This document shows, piece after piece, positions 18,749-27,065 of a stretch of DNA of 64,000 nucleotides. The stretch covers positions 1,364,001-1,428,000 of the forward strand of contig CANMGU010000001.1 in NCBI GenBank assembly GCA_947497455.1. Reading direction: 5' to 3'. The translations under genes and the position numbers were made by a program. How positions within the stretch are numbered: position 1 is the first letter of the stretch; every line of letters starts with the position of its first letter. This DNA comes from an uncultured Sphingomonadaceae bacterium (GTDB lineage Bacteria; Pseudomonadota; Alphaproteobacteria; Sphingomonadales; Sphingomonadaceae). The notes under the pieces are model-generated. The model was not told the origin of the DNA, made no database searches, and saw nothing but the letters and a program-made list of their open reading frames with translations.

Positions 18749-19112
18749 ATATTGTTGCCCTTATTGGCTTGAAGGCAGAAAATCTGCCATGATTACCATA
18801 TCTGATGATAACCTAACCGGTTGATGTTTATAGACTTCACTATGTTGTAAATTGGGGGCGTATCATATCTTTTGAGCGGTTTCCAGACAAACAGACAGGC
18901 TAATTTTGTTAGAATCCGGTTGTTCTAATTCGGCACATCCTGGTCGCTATTTCTTTATTGGTTAAGCGGCATGCTATTGGTATTGACCTTTCAGGGTCAG
19001 ACCGCACGCAAGATTGTTTGGATATCAGTCAGAACTTTCCTTTCTGACTAATTTCGTTGTACGGGGCGGCTACAAGATGATGAAGAGAGTTGCGCGCGAT
19101 TAGTTTCGCCAC
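18749..19112. other. Divergent intergenic region between exosortase and SleB-like gene
   Basis: This 364-base stretch has no gene I can support. It contains GGCAGA-AAA-TCTGCC (18774-18788), in the exosortase leader. A second perfect inverted repeat, AGTCAGAA-N7-TTCTGACT, lies at 19027-19049, about 64 bases before the SleB-like gene. A weak TGACC/GGTCA hairpin precedes it. None is followed by a T-run, so they are not intrinsic terminators. Both promoters should lie here, but I could not place convincing -35/-10 pairs. Confidence 0.5.
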
Positions 19113-20192
19113 ATGGTTGAGAATATGAAATTGCCTGACACCAACGAAGAATTGGCCGGAAACAGTCGTCCCGCGCGGAGCTGGCGTTCAAGGCGGCGGC
19201 TGATCATATTGTTCGTCCTTCTTTTTTGCCTGATACCAGTTCTCAGTCTATTCCTATCGCCATCTTCTTTTTGGGAAAATATCGGTCCGCGAAAGGACAA
19301 GGTGGCGTCAGTAGCGCTAGATCGCCCCGCAGACCGACAATTGCCTGCACTGCCGGGTTTGCCAGATGACATGCTTAGCGAAGAAGATGGATTGACGCTT
19401 GCGCTTAGTCCTGAAGAAGCGATCGCGCTAAATAAATCTGTACCTGACTCAGAAGAGACGATTACTCCAGCCAGGCCGTTTGTGGTGCCGGGAACTGTTG
19501 CTATGGAGTTATCCCGCAGCACGGCTATCAATTGCCTGACATCAGCTATTTACTATGAGGCAGCAATTGAAGCAGAACGAGGCCAACGGGCGGTTGCTCA
19601 AGTCGTACTGAACAGGGTCCGACATCCTGCATATCCCAACAATATTTGTGGCGTGGTGTTTCAAGGATCCCAACGTTCGACCGGCTGTCAATTCTCATTC
19701 ACATGCGATGGATCTCTTGCCCGTGTACCCAATCCAGCTTTATGGAAACGCATTCAAAAAATTGCAGCAGATGCGATCTCGGGAACCGTAGAACCCAGCG
19801 TTGGCACTGCCACTCATTATCACACGGTGTGGATCGTACCATATTGGGCGAAAAACCTGGACAAAATAAAGACCGTGGGGTCACATATTTTCTATCGTTG
19901 GTCAGGCTACTGGGGCAAGAGGGCAGCCTTTACGCAGGACTATAGTGGCGAAGATCTGTCTGAGGTTGAGATGGTCGACGCGGAAATGGATGTTACTGAT
20001 GAGCTTAATATCGAAACTGACCCAACCGAAGATGAAGTGACTTACGTCCCTGAAATTGACCCGATCCTCGCCCCGAAGTTCGATACAGGCGATCAAACGG
20101 CCGCCATAGCAGACAATAGCGGACTTGCCGAAGATACCGTAACGGGTACGCTTGCTGCAGATAATGATAAGGGCACTTTAATTCTCGATTAG
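19113..20192 (+). CDS. SleB-type cell wall hydrolase
   Basis: Membrane-anchored peptidoglycan hydrolase. An N-terminal helix (LIILFVLLFCLIPVLSLFL, about 30-49) is followed by a low-complexity linker and a SleB domain at about residues 138-270. Recognisable parts are CLTSAIYYEAA with the likely catalytic Glu, GQRAVAQVVLNRVRHP, GCQFSFTCDG and ATHYHTVWIVPYW. The C-terminal 90 residues are acidic and look disordered. Although named for a spore enzyme, this domain is common in non-sporulating alphaproteobacteria as a cell-wall hydrolase. It stands alone between the exosortase block and an unknown membrane protein. Confidence 0.85.
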   Translation: MVENMKLPDTNEELAGNSRPARSWRSRRRLIILFVLLFCLIPVLSLFLSPSSFWENIGPRKDKVASVALDRPADRQLPALPGLPDDMLSEEDGLTLALSPEEAIALNKSVPDSEETITPARPFVVPGTVAMELSRSTAINCLTSAIYYEAAIEAERGQRAVAQVVLNRVRHPAYPNNICGVVFQGSQRSTGCQFSFTCDGSLARVPNPALWKRIQKIAADAISGTVEPSVGTATHYHTVWIVPYWAKNLDKIKTVGSHIFYRWSGYWGKRAAFTQDYSGEDLSEVEMVDAEMDVTDELNIETDPTEDEVTYVPEIDPILAPKFDTGDQTAAIADNSGLAEDTVTGTLAADNDKGTLILD

Positions 20193-20363
20193 GATAGTGA
20201 ATCGATGGAATTCTAGTAAACGCATGTAAAATTACGATAAATCTATGATATACCGGTCAGCTCATCCTTTTTGTCAACCGGAGCATCAGTCCGAAAGTTG
20301 AACTTGCATAAATCTCTAGACACCTTGATAGATGGCGGATAATTGCTCAGCGGGGGTATGAAA

Positions 20364-21338
20364 ATGGCCGAAAAAACTGAATCTCGAATTCTTACGTCTT
20401 TGCGTAGCAATATTGTTCCGGTGGCCATTGCCTTCGCGCTTTTTATCTTTCTGGTGCTTTTGCCGCAATCGATATTCTATCGCGGCTTGGTTTCACGGCT
20501 AGCTGAATGGCAGTTTTCGTGGTTCGGAAACTATTTTCCGCTGTTAACCGTAGCATTGCCCGTACTTTTGTTGACCTTATTGCTGCTTCTTATCCTGTGG
20601 CTGGTATTCCGTCTCAGAAGAAAGAAAGAGCAAGATCAACCCGAGCTTACCCTTCAGGAACAAGCGATGCAGGCGATGGGCAAAACGCGGCGGTCGATGC
20701 TGAGTTTCTTTATCCTCGCCGGTTTGGCGGCTATTGCTGTGCTGACAACCTTTATCCTCACGATGATGCTTCCCGACGAAAAGGGCAAAGTTCAGAATAT
20801 TGATGTTGGCAGTATTCCCTTTGCCGAACCCGAGGAAGGTCCAGCCAAACTTGATGGCGTACTGGATTGGCAGAAATTGGCGACAATTAATCGCAATCTG
20901 GTACTGGACAGTCAAAGAACCTATTTTATCCCAATTGTGAGCCGATTGGCTGATCGAAAGTCGACACGCTATTTCGTTCAAGTTTTTCGCCCGGAATTTG
21001 TTTTGCCAAAGAACCGGATACCTGGAAGAGCACCTGAGCGAGAGCATCTGCTAGAGCAGGGGCGTATTATACCAACGAAGGATGGACCTGCTGGTGCTGT
21101 AAGCGGTGTGTTACGACAAGACGGCCTGCCTGACGAAATTGTTCTGCTCTATCAAAAGGCCGGAGTAAAAGTGCACCCGGATCACTATGTGTTATATCGT
21201 GACGCAGACGATTTGCGGTGGCCCTATTGGGGTGTGTTCTGGCAATTTCTGATCCTGGCTATCGGAGCTCTATTGATCGGCCTGTTTCAGCGCCGGCAAC
21301 TAAAGCGGCTTAAAAAAGGTTTCAACAACGCCGAATAG
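20364..21338 (+). CDS. Membrane protein of unknown function
   Basis: A 324-residue protein I do not recognise. It has three N-terminal hydrophobic segments (roughly 16-38, 56-82, 108-132), a basic RLRRKKE stretch after the second, a periplasmic-looking domain (about 135-285) and a last helix near 290-310 followed by RRQLKRLKK. The outer domain has LDGVLDWQKLATINRN and a tyrosine-rich YRDADDLRWPYWG end. I placed the start at ATG 20364 because GGGGG stands seven bases before it; ATG 20358 and a TTG at 20343 are alternatives. It lies between the SleB-like and retropepsin genes, so an envelope role is plausible. Confidence 0.6.
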   Translation: MAEKTESRILTSLRSNIVPVAIAFALFIFLVLLPQSIFYRGLVSRLAEWQFSWFGNYFPLLTVALPVLLLTLLLLLILWLVFRLRRKKEQDQPELTLQEQAMQAMGKTRRSMLSFFILAGLAAIAVLTTFILTMMLPDEKGKVQNIDVGSIPFAEPEEGPAKLDGVLDWQKLATINRNLVLDSQRTYFIPIVSRLADRKSTRYFVQVFRPEFVLPKNRIPGRAPEREHLLEQGRIIPTKDGPAGAVSGVLRQDGLPDEIVLLYQKAGVKVHPDHYVLYRDADDLRWPYWGVFWQFLILAIGALLIGLFQRRQLKRLKKGFNNAE

Positions 21339-21401
21339 GTTAATTTGGCATTTACCCTTTCGTTGAAGGGTTCGCAAATTGCACGTTGCTAATGCAGCGT
21401 C

Positions 21402-21923
21402 ATGTTACGGCAACCGGTAAATCTACTTTTTGGTGCGATGACACTGTGTGGCGCTCTTCTGGCGGCACTGCAAGTGTCGCTGTTCTCAGTTGCCCCATCT
21501 GCGACAGCTATGACCGCGTCGTTGGAAACAGAAATTGTAACCGCTGCCGAAATCAAACCGTCGGGAAAACATCAGATCACTCGCGCCGCCGACGGCCTTT
21601 TCTATATTGATGGCAGCATCAACGGTGTGCCCTTACAATTTGCGGTGGATACCGGTGCATCTGTGGTTGTTTTAAACGATAAGGATGCGATGCGTGTCGG
21701 ACTGGGAGGTGGCTCCGCCCCTCAACAAAGAATACGAACTGCGTCGGGTTACAGCCAAATGACCTGGCGACAAGCTGACGACATAACAGTCGCGGGCAGA
21801 ACTTTGGGTGGTCTGGATGTCGCAGTTATGGAAAGCGGGCCTGAAGTATCACTTCTGGGATTAAATGCGCTGTCGAGGTTGAACTCGATAACGATACGCA
21901 AAGATCAATTAATCATAGAATGA
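21402..21923 (+). CDS. Retropepsin-like aspartic protease (clan AA)
   Basis: A 173-residue single-domain aspartic protease of the bacterial retropepsin-like type. An N-terminal hydrophobic segment (about 8-36) targets it to the envelope. The active-site motif AVDTGAS is near residue 84-90, preceded by FYIDGSINGVPLQF. The ordered C-terminal part has LLGLNALSRLNS and ends LIIE, as in the TIGR02281 family. Such proteins would dimerise to form the catalytic site. It follows the unknown membrane protein by 63 bases and converges on a PEPxxWA-CTERM gene. A second protein of this family occurs at 38744. Confidence 0.8.
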   Translation: MLRQPVNLLFGAMTLCGALLAALQVSLFSVAPSATAMTASLETEIVTAAEIKPSGKHQITRAADGLFYIDGSINGVPLQFAVDTGASVVVLNDKDAMRVGLGGGSAPQQRIRTASGYSQMTWRQADDITVAGRTLGGLDVAVMESGPEVSLLGLNALSRLNSITIRKDQLIIE

Positions 21924-21954
21924 CAAATTAAAACAACAGCTTAATGCAGAAATC

Positions 21955-22638
21955 TTATGCGGTAAGCAGTTTTCTGCGTCGTTGACGAAGCATCGTTCCA
22001 ATCAATCCGAACCCGAAGATAAACATTGCCCAGCTAATAGGTTCTGGAACAGGAGACATTACCGGTGGATCATCATCTATTGGATCGTCAACTGGCGGAT
22101 CGTCTGCGGGAGGATCTACTACAGGATCGTTGAGCGTACCAGGGCTACCGCCGCTTCCACCGCCGCCAATTCCGCCCGGACCGCCGCCTGTGCGGGTTGC
22201 TGGACCGCCAGATACCCCGCCACCGGGACCTGAGTTTAGAATTCCGCCCGGCCCCGTTTGCGCATCGGCGAGTTCCGTTGGCAGTTCACCAAATTCGGGA
22301 ACCGCCGCTCCTGGAACATTGCCCGAACCAGTTGGAGGGGCAACAGCAGTGGGATCAAGAGGCAAAACCCGCGAACGGCGACGGCGATCTGGTATATTGC
22401 TACCAAAACCAACCAAGTTTCGTAGCAGCGCGTCAGCGCCGGGTATGGTTAAATATGTGACAGGCTGTTTCTCTGGAACCGCTGTAAATACAAAAGGTGT
22501 CTCGGATTCAGGGACCCACATGGCGCGATCGTTATTTGGAAATAGCGCAGCAACGCCAAGCACGCCGCCAAATATAATTACAGCGGCACGGCGCCTACGA
22601 TCGGCTGAAGCAACCAATGCTGCTAAGTTATCGGACAC
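21955..22638 (-). CDS. PEPxxWA-CTERM protein with N-terminal anchor and low-complexity centre
   Basis: A predicted exosortase substrate of 227 residues. The C-terminus has VPEPISWAMFIFGFGLIG followed by the basic tail MLRQRRRK, the PEPxxWA sorting signal. The N-terminus is RRRR followed by a hydrophobic stretch (AAVIIFGGVLGVAALF), which looks like a membrane anchor or poor signal peptide. The middle is Gly/Pro/Asp rich, with a GGGPGGIGGGGSGG run and DPP-type repeats near 170-195. The start is GTG with AAGGA seven bases upstream. No enzyme domain is seen; it may be a surface or matrix protein. Confidence 0.85.
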   Translation of the reverse strand: MSDNLAALVASADRRRRAAVIIFGGVLGVAALFPNNDRAMWVPESETPFVFTAVPEKQPVTYLTIPGADALLRNLVGFGSNIPDRRRRSRVLPLDPTAVAPPTGSGNVPGAAVPEFGELPTELADAQTGPGGILNSGPGGGVSGGPATRTGGGPGGIGGGGSGGSPGTLNDPVVDPPADDPPVDDPIDDDPPVMSPVPEPISWAMFIFGFGLIGTMLRQRRRKLLTA

Positions 22639-22759
22639 ATCTTATTCCTTGTTACCTTCTACCATGTCATCGTTTTGGCGCACCCCAAACATGGCTGTTA
22701 ACCTCCCATTAGCCAAAATTTCGAATTTTGCAATGTCGTTTACCAGTATTTACCGGAAC

Positions 22760-22776
22760 AAATATACGGAGGCGTA
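22760..22776 (+). promoter_or_regulatory. Second copy of the shared 17-base motif
   Basis: AAATATACGGAGGCGTA differs at one base from 16818-16834. It lies on the same strand as the PEPxxWA-CTERM gene at 23138 but 361 bases before its ATG, and is upstream of the GTG of the oppositely oriented substrate gene at 22638. Sharing between two exosortase-linked intergenic regions suggests a common regulator or promoter type; this is not proven. Confidence 0.35.
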
Positions 22777-22840
22777 AACCTCGTTTTTAGAAACGAATTG
22801 ATTATGATCGGCAGTGCTCGAAATCTTATTCGTAAAAAAT

Positions 22841-22880
22841 GCCGAGATCTAAAGAGGCAAGCTGAGATCCAAAGAGGCAA
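22841..22880 (+). repeat. 20-base tandem duplication
   Basis: GCCGAGATCTAAAGAGGCAA is followed directly by GCTGAGATCCAAAGAGGCAA, two copies of a 20-base unit with two differences. It lies about 258 bases before the ATG at 23138. Two turns of helix apart, the copies could be paired protein-binding sites, or a simple replication duplication. Confidence 0.75.
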
Positions 22881-23137
22881 AAGGCGATGGTTTCATTGGT
22901 TTGTTCAACCGATGATGCGATCACGATGCATTTGATTGGGAATTATAGGATGAAATTCCATTCACGTTCTTTCGGCAACCGTCCCAGTAAAGGACAGAAT
23001 CCCAAAATCAGGACCACAAGTCCCTATAAGGTAAACAAAAGGTTTACGAATCGGCTACGGTATTCTATTGCGCTTTGCTAAGTCGCTAAATTTTTACTGC
23101 AGCGTGAAGTCGCAGTTGGTTAAAGAGGTTTAATATC

Positions 23138-23797
23138 ATGTCGTTTATGAAAGTTGCAAAAGTTGCCGGATTAGCCGCTTTACTTTGCTCAACATCCGCA
23201 AATGCTGCCATTGTCTTGTCCTATGAAGAGGGTAACGCAGTGTATTCAGGACCTGCACCAATATTTGATTTCGAATCTGCAACGCCAGCCTTCTCTGGCG
23301 GGTCGATTGTTACGGGTACATTGCCGTCCACCTATACGCAGCCGTTGGGTAGCACTGGTTTTTACGGCTCTGTTGGTCCATTGACTGGTACTCCCGGAAT
23401 TCTCGATTTGACGACAATCCCTGGCGATATTGCTGCCTTCAGTTTTATTTGGGGTTCGGTTGATTTTACCAATAACCTGAATGTGTTGGATGCCAGCGAT
23501 AATGTTATATTCTCGTTGACGGGTCGTCAGCTTCTTGATTTTGGCGCTCCTGGTGGATTACCTTATACATCCGAAGAGCTAAACCCAATTGTCACCTTGA
23601 CCTTTACTGACGGTGATCTTGGTCTTGCTAAGTCGATTGAGTTTTCGTCAACCAATAACTCTTTTGAGTTTGACAACTTCGCAGTTAACGCGGTTCCAGA
23701 GCCAGCAACATGGGCCTTTATGATTTTCGGATTTGGTGCAGTCGGCACAGCAATGCGCCGTCGTCGTGCAGCGAAGCCGACACTTAAACTGGCTTAA
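23138..23797 (+). CDS. PEPxxWA-CTERM sorting-domain protein
   Basis: Predicted exported exosortase substrate of 219 residues. A signal peptide ends TSANA-A near residue 24; the body is beta-rich with no known enzyme motif. It ends with AVPEPATWAFMIFGFGAVG and a basic tail RRRRAAKPTLKLA, the PEPxxWA sorting signal. In this family the signal is cut by the exosortase after secretion. AGAGG lies about ten bases before the ATG. It is followed by a clear intrinsic terminator, so it is a single-gene unit, the usual layout for abundant PEP-CTERM proteins. Likely extracellular or cell-surface. Confidence 0.9.
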   Translation: MSFMKVAKVAGLAALLCSTSANAAIVLSYEEGNAVYSGPAPIFDFESATPAFSGGSIVTGTLPSTYTQPLGSTGFYGSVGPLTGTPGILDLTTIPGDIAAFSFIWGSVDFTNNLNVLDASDNVIFSLTGRQLLDFGAPGGLPYTSEELNPIVTLTFTDGDLGLAKSIEFSSTNNSFEFDNFAVNAVPEPATWAFMIFGFGAVGTAMRRRRAAKPTLKLA

Positions 23798-23821
23798 TTT
23801 AAGACAAAATTTGATGAAAAG

Positions 23822-23852
23822 CGGCTGACCCTCGCGGGTCGGCCGTTTTTTT
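23822..23852 (+). terminator. Intrinsic terminator
   Basis: CGGCTGACCC-TCGC-GGGTCGGCCG forms a ten-base stem with one T-G pair and a four-base loop, followed by seven Ts. It stands 25 bases after the stop of the PEPxxWA-CTERM gene and fits a rho-independent terminator for it. Confidence 0.9.
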
Positions 23853-24004
23853 GTGCCGGTACCAAAAATCTGCCTACATGATCTTGCAGCATATCTATCC
23901 AACGGGCAGCACTCTAACTATTCTCCTGCCAAGTCCAAGTCTTTCGGCCGCTTTAACGATTGGGAAACCAATTTTGGGGCACTGTTCCCGAAGGAGACAC
24001 AGTC

Positions 24005-24289
24005 ATGCATGCACGCAAAATTCGATTTGATGAGAGCTTCGTTGCTGACCAAAGCGAAAAAACCGCAAACGGGCCGGGGGAAATCAAGGCTCTGGGATCA
24101 TCCGACCCGATCTATGTCCCTTCACCGGCGCGCCAATTGCAGCAGCAATTGGAAGATCAAATTGGCGATTCCATTGCTGCCAAGCCGGCAGACAAATTGA
24201 GTGGCTTGGCTAGTATCTCGGTTATAGTCGGTATTAGCCTTGTCCTCTGGGCAGGATTGTTCGGACTGGCAGTGGTGGCATATAGTTGA
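24005..24289 (+). CDS. Small single-pass membrane protein of unknown function
   Basis: A 94-residue protein I do not recognise. The N-terminal 65 residues are polar, with a glutamine-rich ARQLQQQLEDQIGD segment likely to be helical. One C-terminal hydrophobic helix (about residues 71-92) ends at VVAYS, giving a tail-anchored topology. ATG 24005 was chosen because AGGAG lies eight bases upstream; an earlier TTG at 23960 lacks a site. It is between the PEP-CTERM terminator and the sugar transferase. Small tail-anchored proteins could modulate a membrane partner, but nothing in the sequence identifies one. Confidence 0.65.
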   Translation: MHARKIRFDESFVADQSEKTANGPGEIKALGSSDPIYVPSPARQLQQQLEDQIGDSIAAKPADKLSGLASISVIVGISLVLWAGLFGLAVVAYS

Positions 24290-24595
24290 CACGCCAAACT
24301 AAGGTGATGAACCACCGCTTATTTGGATAACGGATGTTATCCGCGGCGTCACTATCTGTGTCAAAAAGAGACACATGGGCTGAAATGCTCCAGCGGCCAT
24401 TAAGATATTATGTGTAAATTCCGCGCACTACCCATGCTTAAGCCGCCAATTTGCATGATTTTGTTTTAGAAATCCCTCAATATCAGGCAGTTCCGGAATT
24501 TTGGTTAACAAATGATTAGTTTGTGGCCTTCTGACCGGTTTTGTTCTATCGAGAATTGGGGTTGCACAATTGTGTATATATGTATGGTGCGATAG
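24290..24595. other. Intergenic region before the sugar transferase, with two hairpins
   Basis: This 306-base region has no supported gene. GGATAAC-GGAT-GTTATCC (24325-24342) is a perfect seven-base stem, and TGTGTC-N7-GACACA (24357-24375) a perfect six-base stem. Neither has a T-run. The last 60 bases before the TTG at 24596 are AT-rich and hold no clear ribosome-binding site. The promoter of the sugar transferase should lie here. Confidence 0.5.
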
Positions 24596-25987
24596 TTGGA
24601 CGAGAGTTACCCATTTTCAGAACAGCAGGTAAATAGCGGAACAACGGATCGTTGGCCGCTCAGATCTGTTCGGATATTTTTATATGCCGTGCTGCAATCG
24701 CTGGATGTTATAGCGATCATTGCTGGCTTTTTGATGGCCAGTTTCCTGCGTGAAGACAAATGGCTCTCTCCGCAGGGCTATCATATCGTGCTGCTGGTTG
24801 TTCCCATCTTCCTTATGTTTGCGTTCACACGCGATTCCTATTCGATTGATTCCCTGAAAAGCTTATCCGAGAGCGTTAGACGGCCGTTTTCTGCGTTATT
24901 CGCGACAGCGATGATTGTTCTGATGTTTACCTTCTTCTCTCAAACTGGAACCGACATTTCTCGCTTGGCTTTCGCTTTCGCTTTTGCAGCCAGCGCCGTT
25001 TTCATCGGTATTGGTCGTTTTTTGGTTCACCAGGCGATATGGTGGAAGCTTCGGGGCATTGTTATTGATCAGTTGCTGATAGTTGATGGCGTGCCGCCGG
25101 TCGCTTTTGAAAAGGGCATGTATTGCGTCGATGCACAGGCGGAAAAACTGTACCCGGATCCGATGGACCCGCATATGCTGTCTCATCTGTCAGAAGTCGT
25201 CAAAGGTTATGACCGCATCATTGTTGCATGCACACGTGAACGCAGAGGGGATTGGGCATTATTTCTCAAAGGATCCGATGTTACCGGAGAACTGATTGTT
25301 GGCGGTGCTAATAATCTGGGTGCAATTGGACTGGGTGACTTTGACGGTAACGACACGTTGGTCGTGTCGCGAGGTACCTTAAGCCTTGTCAATCGACTGA
25401 AAAAACGAGCTTTTGATCTCGCAGTGACGATACCGCTTCTGATTTTTCTGGCGCCGCTTCTTGTGATTGTCTCGATTGCGATCAAACTAGACAGTCCAGG
25501 GCCAATTCTTTTCCGACAACCCCGAGTGGGCCAAGGCAACCGGATCTTCAGTATTTACAAGTTTCGCAGTATGCGGACGGAAAATGGTGATGCAAACGGG
25601 AATCAATCGACGCAGAAAAATGATCAGCGTGTAACCCGGGTTGGCAATTTCATTCGTAAAACCAGCATCGACGAATTGCCACAGCTCATCAATGTTTTAC
25701 GCAGCGAAATGAGTGTGGTCGGCCCGCGTCCGCACGCATTGGGCTCCCTGGCCGGTGACAAGCTGTTCTGGGAGATAAATCAGCGCTATTGGCTTCGGCA
25801 CGCCTTAAAACCAGGGATTACTGGGTTGGCGCAAATTCGTGGTTTTCGCGGAGCAACGGACCGACAGGAAGATCTGGAAGCCAGGTTACAGTCTGATCTG
25901 GAATATCTGGAAGGCTGGCGCATGTGGCGCGATGTCACCATTCTATTTGGCACGGCCAAGGTTCTGGTTCACCCGAACGCTTACTAA
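24596..25987 (+). CDS. Polyprenyl glycosylphosphotransferase (EPS priming enzyme)
   Basis: Inner-membrane enzyme that starts EPS repeat-unit synthesis by moving a sugar-1-phosphate from a nucleotide sugar to undecaprenyl phosphate. N-terminal hydrophobic helices (about 25-150) and a middle soluble region precede the catalytic bacterial sugar transferase domain from residue 265. It begins [12 protein letters not shown], then SIYKFRSMR, the DELPQL motif in [20 protein letters not shown] and [12 protein letters not shown]. An in-frame TAG directly precedes the TTG, and the first in-frame ATG falls inside a membrane helix, so the TTG at 24596 is the only start that keeps the domain whole. It stands alone. 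The sugar is probably a hexose. Confidence 0.88.
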   Translation: MDESYPFSEQQVNSGTTDRWPLRSVRIFLYAVLQSLDVIAIIAGFLMASFLREDKWLSPQGYHIVLLVVPIFLMFAFTRDSYSIDSLKSLSESVRRPFSALFATAMIVLMFTFFSQTGTDISRLAFAFAFAASAVFIGIGRFLVHQAIWWKLRGIVIDQLLIVDGVPPVAFEKGMYCVDAQAEKLYPDPMDPHMLSHLSEVVKGYDRIIVACTRERRGDWALFLKGSDVTGELIVGGANNLGAIGLGDFDGNDTLVVSRGTLSLVNRLKKRAFDLAVTIPLLIFLAPLLVIVSIAIKLDSPGPILFRQPRVGQGNRIFSIYKFRSMRTENGDANGNQSTQKNDQRVTRVGNFIRKTSIDELPQLINVLRSEMSVVGPRPHALGSLAGDKLFWEINQRYWLRHALKPGITGLAQIRGFRGATDRQEDLEARLQSDLEYLEGWRMWRDVTILFGTAKVLVHPNAY

Positions 25988-26036
25988 TTTTTGGTATTCT
26001 CAATAGTGCAAGCTGTTCCTAATCGGCGATCTGGCT

Positions 26037-27065
26037 CTAGGAACCGAACCACGTGTTCAGCTTACTGGTCATCGGGGCCTCTACCTTCAGATGGAACTGG
26101 TGAGATAAGACAATCGCTATAATGGTGAATATCGCCGTCAACAGTAAGATAGGTATAAGCGTTATCGACAATGCCTTCAAAATCAGCACCAGCAGAGTAA
26201 TAATCAATATGTGCGCCAGATAAAGCGTGTAGGAGCTGTCGCCCAGGGGAGACAGTTTTTCAACAAATGCTGGTTGATAATAATGTTCCAGGATAACGAC
26301 ACCAAGAATTAGGAATGCGCTTGGAATTCCCCAGATTATTGCACTCGGAAGGCTCTCATAGCCAACCAACAATCCACCTGCGAACAGCATTGCTGAGAGT
26401 AGAAGCGAAATGTACCCCAGCCATTTTGGTAATCTATTACGCCCGGTAATATAGGCTATCCAGACACCAAATAGGAATTCGATTAGCAAGCTGTTGGTTG
26501 CCATTGCTAAGGATTCATTTTCAGGACCTGCAATCACACCATAAGCCATCGCCAGAAAGAAAAATGCCGAGAGCAGAAAAATGCCGCGTAACAATCCAAA
26601 AATCATGGCGATGCCGAACATCAAGTAGAAGTACATCTCATAAGATAAAGTCCATGCCGGTCCGATGATTAAGGGCGCATTGTCGGGCAAGAGCAGGAGG
26701 GCGGAAATCAGGGTATAAGGTGAGAAATCATAGCCGGATCCGATCGCTGTATTTACCAGAATGTAGAGCGCAGCAAGCAACCAATAAATCGGATATATCC
26801 GTATAATTCTCTTTCTGAAAAAACGTTTGGCATCAAAAGCCCGGCTGGTCTGCGAATTGGTTAGGACCATGATGTAGCCGCTAATCACGAAAAAAATATG
26901 CACGCCGACTGCGCCAAAACCAAAAAGATATAATTGGTTTTTGTCGGCTCCGGAGGCCAATAATTCCTTAGAAAGTGCGAGATGTGCGTGGAACAGAACC
27001 ACAAGCGTGGCAGCCACAAAGCGCAAGAATTGAATAGAGTGAATTTTGCGCTTACCTGTCGGCAT
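26037..27065 (-). CDS. Acyltransferase family 3 (OafA-like) membrane protein
   Basis: Polytopic inner-membrane acyltransferase of 342 residues with about ten helices. The family R-x10-H motif is in FLRFVAATLVVLFHAHL near residues 14-30, and VHIFFVISGY plus FRKRIIRIYPIYW follow. Such enzymes move acetyl or other acyl groups onto surface polysaccharides; no periplasmic SGNH domain is attached. It is divergent from the adenylation-carrier-acyltransferase gene across 218 bases. EPS O-acylation is the inferred role, and the acyl group cannot be told from the sequence. Confidence 0.85.
   Translation of the reverse strand: MPTGKRKIHSIQFLRFVAATLVVLFHAHLALSKELLASGADKNQLYLFGFGAVGVHIFFVISGYIMVLTNSQTSRAFDAKRFFRKRIIRIYPIYWLLAALYILVNTAIGSGYDFSPYTLISALLLLPDNAPLIIGPAWTLSYEMYFYLMFGIAMIFGLLRGIFLLSAFFFLAMAYGVIAGPENESLAMATNSLLIEFLFGVWIAYITGRNRLPKWLGYISLLLSAMLFAGGLLVGYESLPSAIIWGIPSAFLILGVVILEHYYQPAFVEKLSPLGDSSYTLYLAHILIITLLVLILKALSITLIPILLLTAIFTIIAIVLSHQFHLKVEAPMTSKLNTWFGS

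Larger units (their letters stand above)
22639..23137. other. Long leader region upstream of the second PEPxxWA-CTERM gene
   Basis: This 499-base region has no supported gene. In order it holds the shared 17-base motif (22760-22776), hairpin TCGTTT-TTAG-AAACGA (22781-22796), a 20-base tandem duplication (22841-22880), an imperfect inverted repeat CATTGGTT-N5-AACCGATG (22894-22914), and hairpin GTAAAC-N5-GTTTAC (23031-23047). If transcription begins near the motif, the following gene would have a structured leader of about 350 bases. That is inference; a sigma-54 promoter was looked for and not found. Confidence 0.45.

Noticed and set aside
22980..23110. Possible sigma-54 promoter (GG...GC pattern) before the PEPxxWA-CTERM gene
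   Set aside because: TTGC elements are present but the GG-to-GC spacing is wrong in every register I tried.
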